A stretch of DNA of 64,000 nucleotides from Purpureocillium takamizusanense (lineage: Eukaryota; Ascomycota; Sordariomycetes; Hypocreales; Ophiocordycipitaceae), in contig NC_063071.1 of the NCBI RefSeq assembly GCF_022605165.1, positions 62,001 through 126,000 on the forward strand. Direction: 5' to 3'. Below, one piece after another: positions 31,961-42,735 of the stretch. The position numbers were made by a program, and so were the translations under genes. Within the stretch, counting starts at the first letter, position 1; each line of letters starts with the position of its first letter. The notes under the pieces are model-generated. The model was not told the DNA's origin and did not search any database. It saw only the letters and a list, made by a program, of their open reading frames with translations.

Positions 31961-33530
31961 TTGAGGTAGTTAACCGTAGTAAGACCCGCGGCTGCGCAGC
32001 GCGCACAATATCGAGCAATAATCGAGAGCGGTCGACGATTTATCGACCGAGTCCGAGACGGCCCGGGACGGATATATCGAGGATAGAGAACGATCGAGAA
32101 GGGTTAGGCGGTATTCGAGAAGTATTGCACGGCGTAGGTGCCGGTTAAGGCGTCAAAGCATCAAGCATTATATTGAGTATACATCGACGGTCCAGTCGGG
32201 GCACAGACCAGCAGCAACGTAAATCGACAAGCGCACGCACCGGTCGATATAGCGCGAGCTCGTCCGTCGCCGCATAGTACCGTTCAATACGCAAATATAC
32301 GCATAGTGCAGCAGTAAGCGTCCGGAAACACAGGGGCCGGTCAAGCGGAAGAGTAAGTCGAGCCGTCGAAGAGTACTATAGCGGCGGAACGACAGTCAAA
32401 GACCGCTATAAGCAATAGGGCAACGAGGGGTCTTATAGCTAAGTCAGTAGCATACCTTAGTCCTTAGTAATTATAGCATAATCCGCTTACAATATAATAG
32501 ATTTACGTAATAAATAGATAGAATGTATATATTATATTTCAGTAATAAGTCTATTATATACCTATTTAGTAATATAGGAATATTAAGAATTATATTAGGT
32601 AGTAATCTATAATAAGGATAGGGTGTAAGGATAAGGTTTTATATATATTATTAAGAATATTAATTATTATCTAGTAGATATAGCTAGGTTTATATAAATA
32701 GCTAGGCTTAATAAGAGCCGAAGCCGCAGCTCTAAGCGTAATAATACTATATATAGCTAGGACCCTACGCTGCCTAGGGCCCGTAGCTAGTTATATAGGG
32801 CTATACGTAATAGGCGCCGCGCGTATAGGGGCTGCCTAGTATATAACCCTAATTTCCCTCCTTTATAGTATATTAAATATTAATAACCCGACTAGCTCTT
32901 ATTATATAGCGCCGGCCCCGTTATAGTTTATTACGTAAGATAAGATATATAAAGTTAGTATAGATATATAATAAAGGAAATATTAAAAGTATATATACTT
33001 ATATAATAGAGAAGTAAAAAGTATTAATTTATAGTAAAATATAAATTAGTTATAGCCTATATAGACATTATAGAGAGGCGAGTTTTATTAAAGTCCGATA
33101 TAATTTATTTTAAATAATTACATATTATATTATATTTACTATAAAGAGTATTATAAGAATAATATCTATATTAGTATATTATAGTAGTGGCCTATATAAT
33201 ATATTATTATTAGGTAATATTAGAAGTTACTATTATATATCGATAGCCTTTAAGTAGTTTATTTAAGTCCGAGAGAAGATATCTTATATTTTTTTTAAGT
33301 CGAGTATTATCTTATAGTCGGTCTTAAAGCTCCGGTTTTTAATATAGTTTAATAGTATTATAATATTCGAGGTATATATTATAATCGGAATCAATAATAT
33401 CTAATATCTAAAGAACTAAACCCAGGCTAATTTTAAGTAAGGTAATTACTTTTAATAGTCTAATATAACTCTACGGCCCTTTTCTTTGATTTCTATACTT
33501 GCTAGGTTGCTATTCCCCTATATTAAAAGA
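31961..33530. repeat. RIP-mutated repeat block
   Basis: Sequence shifts from CG-rich but CA/TG-poor (32000-32450) to strongly AT-rich with frequent TATA and TAA (32450-33480). No frame is open beyond chance. It is consistent with repeats at different stages of RIP; the element type was not identified. Confidence 0.55.
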
Positions 33531-34221
33531 CGTCGGAATTTTGCTGGAGTTTTTCTCTACTTTTCGCAATGCCTCTCGACTCTATACCTCTCCTTATTGT
33601 AAAGAAAAGTAGCATAAAGGCTAGATAACTCAATCTGAACTAATTGCCACCCTAGGAAGCAGGTATTGCACCAACGTAGCACCATTTGCATGCGGCGCCG
33701 ACGTTCAGACGGATGCAAGATGGGCAAGTACTAGGCTGTGTCTGTCTGGGGCGAACAGTATCCCAGCGCTCTACGAAAGTCACGAACTTCGGCGATCAAC
33801 ATGCAGATCTTCTTGAGCCATAGAGGGCCCGTCCTGTTATTCTGAGCTAATTCGCAGGCGCCCTGCCATCACTCCTACTCGGACCTACCCATAGGAAGCT
33901 CATTGCTAAACATATCCGAAATGACCTTATACGGCATAATCATAAAAAAGTGGCCTCACTTAGCATAAACATTTGGCAACTGCAAATTAAATACTTATGA
34001 CTCGGAAGGACGGTATTCGCAAGCGATATTAATGCTGTTAGGCTATGGCATGGCACAGCCACCCAAATTAGTCTGGTAACATTATCACTGGACTGCTATA
34101 TAAAGCCTGGAGCTGTCTCGTTGAAATAGCTGCTCGTGCCCAACAGGATTACTACAAATCCACTCGACACCGTGGTTTTTGACGTTTCGGCTGCTCTTTC
34201 ATTCGCAATTGCGAATCAACA
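33531..34221 (+). promoter_or_regulatory. 5' region of the phosphodiesterase gene with TATA box
   Basis: GC-balanced DNA upstream of 34222. A TATATAAA box at 34097-34104 lies about 120 bp before the ATG, well placed for a core promoter. No other gene is seen. Confidence 0.5.
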
Positions 34222-35211
34222 ATGATATCTTTGGCTCAGTTCTCGTGCCGTGTCGGGTTCATGGGTTTGCTCGCCATGCAAACCCTCTGTGCCCAGGCTT
34301 TGCCACCGGGAACTACCAACGCCGGATGCATCGAGCCAGTCAACAATATTACCAACACTTTCGACATCCGAGATGCTGGACCCCGTCCATTTTATGCCAT
34401 TGCACACAGGGTGCTTACTTCAAAGGGAGCCAAAGTGGCCCTTGACCACGGGGCCAATGCTCTTGAAATCGATCTGACGGCATGGAGTAAGAGAAACTTG
34501 TGGGCCAAACGCGATGAATGGTGGGCCGATCATGACGGGTTTGCTGCCAGCGCGGGCGACACGGCAAAGAACCTGTTCACCACAATTGCTGAGGAACGTC
34601 GACATGGTAAAGGAGTCATCTTCGTATGGTTCGACATCAAGAATCCGGACTACTGCGACCTTCAGCAACCCGGATGCGGCATCAAGGCATTGCAAGAATT
34701 AGCCCGCAATATTCTGCAGCCGGCAGGTGTGAGAGTGCTCTACGGGTTCAGCGGAAAAGACATACATAAAGGAGGGTACCGTTACGTCCGTGACTCATTG
34801 AACGACAATGAGGCAATTGGCATCGACGGAAAGCTGAATGACGCATTGGAGCGGATCAAATATGGGCCCCCAAGACAAGTCTTCTCCAAAGGCTTATTCA
34901 ACAACAACTTCTTTTTCCGCCTGGCCTTCGGCAACTGCAGAGACGATAACAAAACTTGCTCACAGCTACGTAAAGCTGTCGAATCCAAGAAGTTCAAACA
35001 TGTATTTGGTTGGACATTGTCCCAAGGCCAACAACGGATCGCGCACGAATTGCTGGGAATTGCCGGTGTCGATGGTATTATATACGGACATGTGATGTCC
35101 CATTACTCGGACAGCAATAACGCTCGCGCCACGCTCGGCCTCTTGACGGACTGGCTCAAGAATCATCCGGAAAGGCTTTACATGGCAACCGTCAACGACA
35201 GCCCGTGGTAA
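34222..35211 (+). CDS. Secreted sphingomyelinase D/phospholipase D-like phosphodiesterase
   Basis: Single exon, 329 aa, with an N-terminal signal peptide (cleavage near residue 25). Active-site features of the spider/fungal SMD family are His62 in AIAHRVL and the metal ligands Glu82 and Asp84 in LEIDLTAW, 20 and 22 residues later as in the spider enzymes. A second His104 lies in WADHDG, and FDIKNPDYC follows. The C-terminus ends ATVNDSPW, the conserved SMD-tail motif of this family. Members cleave choline or another headgroup from sphingo- and lysophospholipids, leaving cyclic phosphates. Two secreted phospholipase A2 genes lie within 5 kb on either side. The actual substrate is unknown. Confidence 0.9.
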   Translation: MISLAQFSCRVGFMGLLAMQTLCAQALPPGTTNAGCIEPVNNITNTFDIRDAGPRPFYAIAHRVLTSKGAKVALDHGANALEIDLTAWSKRNLWAKRDEWWADHDGFAASAGDTAKNLFTTIAEERRHGKGVIFVWFDIKNPDYCDLQQPGCGIKALQELARNILQPAGVRVLYGFSGKDIHKGGYRYVRDSLNDNEAIGIDGKLNDALERIKYGPPRQVFSKGLFNNNFFFRLAFGNCRDDNKTCSQLRKAVESKKFKHVFGWTLSQGQQRIAHELLGIAGVDGIIYGHVMSHYSDSNNARATLGLLTDWLKNHPERLYMATVNDSPW

Positions 35212-35399
35212 GCCACGTCCTCATTGCAACGCTGGCGTTTGACAGTACCTGGCGACCGCTTCCCCGCTGTCTCTGCCGGTGCGAGGTTTTCTACAGACAT
35301 GCAGAGCTGTTATGTTGCCTCTGACGTCTGAATGGTGCGTTAGTACTGGATTGCGACGACCTCGGGGCTCTTGATAAGGTGGATACGTCTCTACGGAGT

Positions 35400-35640
35400 T
35401 CGGCACTCTCTTCTCTTCTCTGCCTGCGATTAACGCTCGTTCTATATGGTAGTTGCATATTTGGCCAATATACAATTTTCTATCCACAGCAGCGTTATGC
35501 CTGCCCCAGTTCCAAGCCTCTTTAAATCTCCATAAGGGCGGTGCGGCTGGGTCGAAGTATTGGCCGCCCAGGAGCCGCCTTGCGTCGCTTTCCTTTGTAA
35601 CGTGGACCACCATCGACCCGTAGGCCTTTCCCGCCTTGTC
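35400..35640 (-). pseudogene. Possible non-LTR retrotransposon ORF1 fragment
   Basis: The minus strand here reads KAYGSMVVHVTKESDARRLL then GGQYF, similar in feel to the RNA-binding part of Tad-type LINE ORF1 before its zinc knuckles. No zinc knuckle follows and the frame fades. The similarity is from memory and weak. Confidence 0.35.
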
Positions 35641-38301
35641 TGTTGCTTAGAGTAGCCATCTTGGCGATGCTGAGGCTGCTTTCTGCACCAGGCGCCGCGG
35701 CACCCCGTGCAGCATGTTCTGTCGCATGTCCAGCCTGCCTACAGTAGCTGTAGCTGCCTAGCAGGCAGCCGCGACTGCCTAAACTGGCATAGCTTTCCTT
35801 TGTGTATAAGGAGGAGAAACTACCCCTTTAAAGTAAAGTTTATAAATTATAAGCTTAACTATAATAAATAGTCTATTAAGGTAATTATATTAATATTATA
35901 ATTACCTTTAAGCTAAAGGACTTTAAAAGGTGCTAGAATAGCTATAATTTAGCATTATAGTTATATATAGTATTTTATAGTACTAACTCTACTTACTAAC
36001 GCGACGCGTTCTATAGTATTGCCCTTAATAAAGTAGAGGCGGGCCTAAGATACCTAACTTTATACTATAAAACGCGTATAACGGACGTACCTAATGCCTT
36101 AGAGCTCCTAGCCCGCCTTGTCATATAGGGAGATTAGCCCCGGCGCACGAGAATAGGCGGATCCATGTCCCCCCCCCTAACGTGGCCCCAATTACCAAGA
36201 AACCATGAGACTATTGCAAATAGCGTATCAGACCGGCCACTAATGCTGCAGCCCCTAGTCCTCACCCCCGGACATTGTATTATTAGCCGATGCGAGGACG
36301 TCGCAAGTAGCTGGCACGAGCCAAGATGCTACAGGATCCTCCTTGTTTAGGATGGCCTATAGGTCTGTGCCCTGCCTGTCAATAAGCTGCTCGCTCCGAC
36401 GTGCTATAATTGGCAATGTCTTGCTCGTGTCGAGTCAGGAAATTGGCCCTGCTGATCCGCAGTAATATTGTAAGCTGTCGGTACAACCCAAGGTCTCCAG
36501 GCGATTTCTGGACCTTCACCCGCATTGGTCATCGTTACGAGGTGCAAAACGCTAATATATATGTTTAGCTTGCTAACCTAGTTTCCGAATCTGTGATAGT
36601 TATTAGACTTAGGACGCTGCCCAGCAGAGCTGAGTGGCATTTGAAGGTGCGCATCTTAGCAAAGGTTTACGTTTGCAACGCTTATAATCGCGTAATACAA
36701 GGTATTGATCATTATACATCTTGCCCTAGGATAGTAGGCCAGACGGGTAACAAACTCTTCATAACATCGGTACAGAGCGGTATATATATAGGGTGGCCCC
36801 TGTAGTGCGTAACACGACTATATTAGTGACGACTATATAATATAAGACTTAACTTCTATATGAGATATAGTATACGGAGGCGCCCTTCTTGAGTCGAAAC
36901 GATCCTTATACATCCTATTAAAGGATTGCTAAGCCCCTATACGTTTATAGAAAAACACTTAGCTACTCTATTACGTAGCTATATAGTATATATAAACCGA
37001 AGGGGTACTGGAAATTCACCGGTGGCGGACGTTGGCGTTGGGCCAGCCTTCCGTACTGCGGTAAGCGCTGACGCATCAAGCCGAGGCGCAGTAATAGTGA
37101 TATAGTACTACTAGAGAGTGAGCCAAATGACTGTAGTAGAGTTACGGCCGCGATTCAAGGCGACAATGCCATATAGCTAGTTACGTTATAGCACGTTACG
37201 CTCTGGACCACTTTAGGGCTAGCATGTTGCGCCCCTTTTGACCGCTTCTCCTCTTCTCCTCGCCTACTGCTTGACCCCAGGTAGTTAGCACCTCTCCTTA
37301 CGTAGGCGGCATGGGATCCCATGCCTCGATAGAAATCTTATAAATACCGCCCGCTAATATAAGCAGCCGGCAGGATGTTTCGTATATATGGGGGCTTTAG
37401 GTAAACCGACGGGGACCCTTGGCTACTAGATGCAAGAGTTTTGACCACATGTCGAGGAATCGCAATCTTACTAGTACGTTCTATTGAGTCCGCAGTCGTC
37501 GTTGTATCTAGCGTGTTCGTTGACTCGAACCCCTCTATGTCCACTACATCACCGATGGCCTCCCCGACGCGAGACAAGGGCTTCCCGTCCTAACGTTACG
37601 CCACTAACGATTGCGGGTATTTTGGCTTGTTTCGGTTGTCGCGGCCTCTTCCGTTGTCGCTTTTACTCCTGCCGCTCCTACCTTGAACCGCCGTCGGACA
37701 GCGCGGCCTGCACAAGGCTCTCGCATGTTTTCCGCATAGCATCCGTCGCCTGGCGTCGTTGGCGCGGGGATTCACACCCAAATTTCCCACATACAATAAG
37801 CATACCTCGGTAGCTACGACGATAAAGGTAATCATTGGGTTCACCTTCATCTGGGACGAGTAGTTTACATGGCCCTCCCTAGTAAATAACGAAGGAGTTG
37901 TAAATTTTGCCACGCCACTACCTAAGCCGCTAAGCCTCGAGTGCTGCCGGCCTAGGAATCTCTTCCCCCTGCTTACAACTTTTGCAATCAATATGAGGGA
38001 CTCAGGAAGGACGAACTATGCGTAATACAATTATATCCACCCTCTCGTACTACTTCTACGTCTATAATGCCTTGGAAGGATTCTCACCGTTGGTTTCGCC
38101 TTTCAGGTCGAAGCGGGCCTCGTTACATCCTGACTAGCACGCAGCAAAAATCTTACGGGTCCGAACGACAGAGCGTCTTCTTTTTTTTTCTCGCTTTGAA
38201 GCAAGTGACACCTTTGCGGCGTACAAATATCAGATGCCTTCCGCGAGAATCACTCAACTTGGGCATCCTCTCTAGCTCACTTTCTTTCACCGACCAGGAC
38301 A
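35641..38301. other. Gene-poor, partly RIP-mutated spacer
   Basis: Mixed composition with AT-rich, CA/TG-poor patches at 35800-36080 and 36780-37010. Short open frames (for example 37338-37577 and 37596-37991) show no recognisable family. The last 300 bp are the 5' region of the second phospholipase gene. Confidence 0.45.
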
Positions 38302-38987
38302 ATGAAGCTGAACATTCTTCTCCTCGCAGCCAGTACGGCGGCCGCACTACCCACAGCGACAAACAACCCGCAGAGCCTTGCGCTTGAACCTCAGAGTCTC
38401 AGCTCTCAGGATGCTTCGGCCATCACGGATGAACTCCTCTTTAAACTGTCTCTCCAGGCGTTTACAGCCCGTCGCAATAAGCGAGACCCTCAAGACCTTG
38501 ACTGGAGCTCGGACGCCTGCTCTTTCTCTCCGGATAATCCTTTTAAATTCCCGTTCAGTCCGGCATGCCATCGACATGACTTCGGTTATCGTAATTATAA
38601 GGTGCAGAAGCGCTTCACCAACGAAGCCCGAGCAAAAATTGACACGCACTTCAAGGAGGAGTAAGTATTTCCAGGGCACTCACTCTCTGTTCCCTAGGTA
38701 GTATGGCGCTAGACGCTCCGCCGATGTATTCGGTCTTTATATAAAGCCAGCTTTGCTAACTTGGTGCGTGGTGAAGCCTCTATGGCCAATGTGGACAAGT
38801 CTTTGCAACAACCGCATGCAAAGCGCTAGCAAATGTATACTACGCTGCGGTAAGACTACTCGGGGGAGTGGCGTCTAAGCGGGCCGATGAAGGTCTTACT
38901 AAAGAGTACGAGGACGCAATGGCCGCTTATAAGGCGGCTGTAAAAGATGCCCAGAGGGACGGCTTGCTTCCTACATTAGACTATTAG
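38302..38987 (+). CDS. Secreted phospholipase A2 (fungal sPLA2), paralogue 2
   Basis: Exons 38302-38660 and 38777-38987 give 189 aa; the 116-bp intron has GTAAGT and a GCTAAC branch site. A signal peptide covers residues 1-16. The catalytic His92-Asp93 pair is in CHRHDFGYRNYK, after DWSSDACS. Exon 2 starts by completing DLYGQC and carries the ACKALANVYYAAV helix. Family role: release of fatty acid from the sn-2 position of phospholipids, extracellular. Intron position and phase are the same as in the gene at 29425-30176. The second exon sits next to AT-rich RIP sequence but is itself intact. Confidence 0.88.
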
Positions 38988-39540
38988 TGTAAACAAGAGG
39001 AGATATTTTCGTAGGAAATTCGATTGCAAGTTTAAGATCTTATAGCATAGTAATTGCCTAACTAAGAATAAGTACTATAATATATAGCGTACTAGCGGGT
39101 ATATATAGGTCGTTATTAAGCTTAATTAATAGCCGTCTAGTAATAAAACCTTAGTGTTTTTATAAAAGCATATTTATAGGCGCTTTAAATATCGAAATTA
39201 TAAACCTCTTTATACTATATTTTCTTATTATACTTAAACAAGGCTAGAGAGAATTTATTAAAGACCTATTAACTATTACTTAAATAAATAAACTATTTAA
39301 CTAGTTTTATTAACTCTCCTTATATGCTATATATTAAGTTTTAATAATAAAGCTTTATAAGTATCTTTTAGTTATTAATTATAGCCTTAAAATAGAGCTA
39401 GAATTTATATACTTTCTTAAAGTAAATAAAAGTTATTATATTAATATTAATAACTTTCTTAAATTAATATCTTAAATAACTTAAGGTCCTTTATATTCTT
39501 AATAGCTAAATTAAGCTTTTATTAAAGTAAGACTGTCTGA
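38988..39540. repeat. RIP-mutated AT-rich block
   Basis: AT-rich, few CA/TG dinucleotides, no coding frame. Its right border is the repeat at 39541-39605. Confidence 0.55.
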
Positions 39541-39605
39541 TAATCGCCAGGTCCTATAGTTGCTTTTAATCTCGGTCTGGGGTACGAAAACCGTGCGGGG
39601 CCGTA
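39541..39605 (+). repeat. Repeat end, copy 1 (direct repeat of 48506-48566)
   Basis: TAATCGC-AGGTCCTATAGTT-CTTTTAA, then GGGTACGAAAACCG-GCGGGGCC, recurs at 48506. Both copies lie at the right edge of an AT-rich RIP block, so this is probably a terminus of the same transposon family. Confidence 0.65.
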
Positions 39606-40466
39606 TCCGTACCCCTCCTTCGGCCACTGCGCGAATCACACGAGCTGGGTTGCTGTGCTCCTAGCTGGCAGGATATCTGGTGGCAGGGACTGTCGTGGGG
39701 CTGTGCTCCGTGCTTCAGGGTGTCTGCTGTCAGGTTGTCCTGGCAGGAGAATAGCCCCGAAATCCCACATGCCAGTGTGAGGGTCTTAGTAATGCGGTTC
39801 GAACCGAATATCGTTTGAACAAGTTGTATAGGTTGGTTCTAGATACAGGACGTGGTGCAAGGAAACCAAGAGGAAAGCAGCTTCCACTACAACAATCGAG
39901 GCATCACGTGCGCAGGCACGTGAAACCCTTGACAACAAATCAGCTTCTGGAATCGTGACAGCAGGACTCGTGACAGCAGGACTCGTGCCAGCAGGGCTCG
40001 TGCCAGCAGGAGCACAGCCCCAGCACAGCACAGCCACTTGCTCCACTTGACCCCAAGCCGATTCGTCTGCTCGCGACCACCACACAAACAGGCATAGCGC
40101 AAACGCAAGTCGACCTCCTCGCCCAGTCCAGTAACATGAACCCTGCTCATCGACCTCGCTCTTCCAACCGCTCTCCGGCCATGTACATGTAGGGATCCTG
40201 CCATCCACAGCGACGAGATGCGTAAAGGGGGAGTACCCATCGTCGTCGTCAGCCTGGTGATACCCTTGCGAAGACTGGCCAGCGGGCTAACTCTTCTTGG
40301 GGAGTCGAACGCGAGGAGACAAATGACTGCTAAAGGGAACCACATTGCATGAACCTTCATGGCCGACGTACGGCATCGTGAGAAGGGTGGAAGTGTATAT
40401 AAGTATCCTGACGTGGACAATTATTGAAGACGGAATGACGGGCAGCATAGCCAACTTCTTGTCAAC
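39606..40466 (+). promoter_or_regulatory. Intergenic and promoter of the beta-lactamase-like gene
   Basis: Non-coding. It includes a four-unit 15-bp tandem repeat (39953-40012, unit TCGTGACAGCAGGAC with small changes). A TATATAAG box at 40396-40403 lies about 65 bp before the ATG. Minus-strand open frames across it have no family signature. Confidence 0.5.
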
Positions 40467-42441
40467 ATGTTCACCAATATGTATCCCCTCGCCATCCTGG
40501 CCGTCTCGGCCTCGGCCTCCGCCACCGCCGTATTCGACCAGAAACTCCTCGGCCCGGCCTACCCAGCGGCATCCAACCTCGCCGCCGCCAGCGCCATCCG
40601 CGCGACCGCCGCCAGCATCTCCTCCGCCCTGGGGCTCGCCCTCAACAGCGGACACACCCCGTTTGCAAACTTCACCGGCAAGGCGACGTCCCTCTCGGTG
40701 CAGGCCGTGTCCGCCCTCGACCCCAACGGCGGCCCCCCGATCCTCGACTTCCACTACACGGCCGCCGAGCTCAACGCCTCGGCGGGCAGCACGCGCCGGG
40801 TCGCCGCGGACACGGTCTACCGCATCGGCAGCGTATCGAAGCTCTTCACCGTGTACGCCCTCTTGCTCCACGGTGGCGCCGCGCACTGGGACCGCCCGGT
40901 CACGGACTTTGTGCCCGAGCTGGGGCGCGCGGCGGCGTTGCCGGGGGCGGACAATGCGGTTGAGCGCGTGCAGTGGCGTGAGGTGACGGTTGGCGCGCTG
41001 GCGTCCCAGCTATCCGGCATTGGACGAGACTGTAAGGCTGCTGCTGCTGCTGCTGCACTCACGTCAAGAGAAAGGGGTACTAATGATGGTCCTTGGGCAG
41101 ACAACAATGCTGATCTAGCCAGCCAGGGCTTCCCGTGGAAAGAGGCCGGCCTGCCGCCTCTGCCTCCAAGCGAGATCCCAACATGCGCCGGGAACTCGAG
41201 CCAGCCGCCGTGCAACCGAAAGGGCGCGTTTACATGCACAGTTCAATGGATGTTCATGGAACACAGAGAGCTGACTCGTCTGCAGAGTACTTTGAAGGCT
41301 TCATCAAGCGACATCCCGTCCTGCCGCCGTACACGGCCCCGGTGTACTCCAACGCAGCGTACCGAATCCTCGGCTACGTCGTCGAGGCCATTGCCGGCTC
41401 GCCCTACGACGAGGTCCTCGCTCAGAGCGTCCTCCGTCCGCTGGGCCTGAAGAAGACGAGCACGACCTGCCCCAGCGGCTCTGGCGTCGGCGTCATCCCT
41501 CCGGGGGATGCGGGTTGGGGTCGCCCCCTGGGAGACGAAGTCTCGTGAGCTGCCATCCTTCACGACATTGCTGATCTTGGGGAGTGGGACTAACATGCAT
41601 CAGCACCGGCGGACTCTACTCTTCCGCGCACGATCTCGCTGTATTCGGCCGTGCCCTTCTCACCAGCAAGCAACTCTCCCCCTTCGCCACCCGCCACTGG
41701 ATGAAGCCCCATTCCCACACGGCCTGGCCGTCGGCCTCCGTCGGCCCCCCTTGGGAAATCGCCCGCACGCGCAGCCGCGTCACGTCCGGCTACGCCGTCG
41801 ACCTGTACACAAAATCCGGCAGCGTCGACCAGTACAACGCGCTGCTCGTCCTCGTGCCCGAGTTCCAGGTGGTCGTGTCGCTGCTCGCTGCGGGGCCCGA
41901 CTCCGGGCCCGTCGTGGAGGCGGCGACCGAGACGGTCCTGCAGGCGTTGCTGCCCGCGCTGGACGGCGTGAGCCAGAGCCAGGCCTGCGACAAGTTCTGC
42001 GGGCGGTACGCGCCGACGGACGCGGCGGCGGCGGCGGCGGCGGCGAATTCTTCGCTCGTCCTGGCGGTGGACGACGAGGGGCCGGGGCTGCTCGTCACGC
42101 AGTGGATCAGCAACGGCGTGGACGTGAGGCGCGCCGCGCAGGCGTACGCGGACGCGACCAAGGGCGGCGTCATCGAGTCCATCAGGCTGTATCCGACGGG
42201 CCTGCGCACCCCCGGCGAGGCTGCGTTCCGGGCGGTCCTGCAGACGGTCCCGTCTGGCTTCGACCCGTCGGTCCAGCGCGTCCTGGATCCCAGGGCGAGT
42301 CAATGGAGCGCCGTGGACCAGCTCATGTACGGGGAGGTTGCGATCGACGACTTTGTGTTTCGGCTGGATGGGCAGGGCAGGGCGGTGGCTGTCGAGCCGC
42401 GGGTGTTGCGGCAGACAATTCAGAGAGTTGGCGGCAAGTAG
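40467..42441 (+). CDS. Secreted serine beta-lactamase-like/penicillin-binding-protein-related hydrolase
   Basis: Exons 40467-41223, 41286-41544 and 41604-42441 give 617 aa. A signal peptide is followed by the active-site SxxK (S122-V-S-K125, IGSVSKLF) and the Y-x-N motif (Y273-S-N275). The GLYSSAHDLAVFG segment is typical of fungal members. A C-terminal domain of about 180 residues carries an Ala run coded by repeated GCG. The first intron appears to begin with GC instead of GT. No GT donor nearby keeps frame, whereas GC-AG splicing gives the expected CNRKEYFEGF. Fungal family members are esterases, amidases or lactamases of mostly unknown substrate. It is convergent with the Zn2Cys6 gene at 42736-44524. 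Confidence 0.85.
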
Positions 42442-42735
42442 GCAGATGAGTGTCTCCAGTCGTGCACTGGTGATCTTTCGTTCGTTGGAATAGCCTTCGG
42501 GCGGCTATCTAGATTATTGGATCGTATTTGAGGCAGGTGCATTTCTTTGTCACGGTTGCTTCATTGCCCCTTGGCCGAGTGTGCTCCTAGACATGGAATA
42601 ATTTTTATCATGATATTCGTCTCGAATGAACCATCGTACGGCTTTGTTGGAGTACAGACTGAGCCGCCACATTATATATCCTACATGATCTGCTTTGTAG
42701 TGGCAGTGTGGCACTATGCGATCCCTTCAACTCCA
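42442..42735. other. Convergent 3' intergenic region
   Basis: Lies between two convergent genes; no gene seen. Confidence 0.5.

Noticed and set aside
37338..37991. Two minus-strand frames of 79 and 131 aa
   Set aside because: No domain, no splice context, and neighbouring sequence is repeat-like.
40287..40986. 199-aa minus-strand Gly/Arg/Glu-rich frame and a 213-aa plus frame
   Set aside because: Low-complexity translations of the GC-rich first exon in wrong frames.
41508..42449. 313-aa Arg-rich frame and 237-aa minus-strand frame over the lactamase-like gene
   Set aside because: Shadow frames of exon 3, which has clear family similarity in its own frame.
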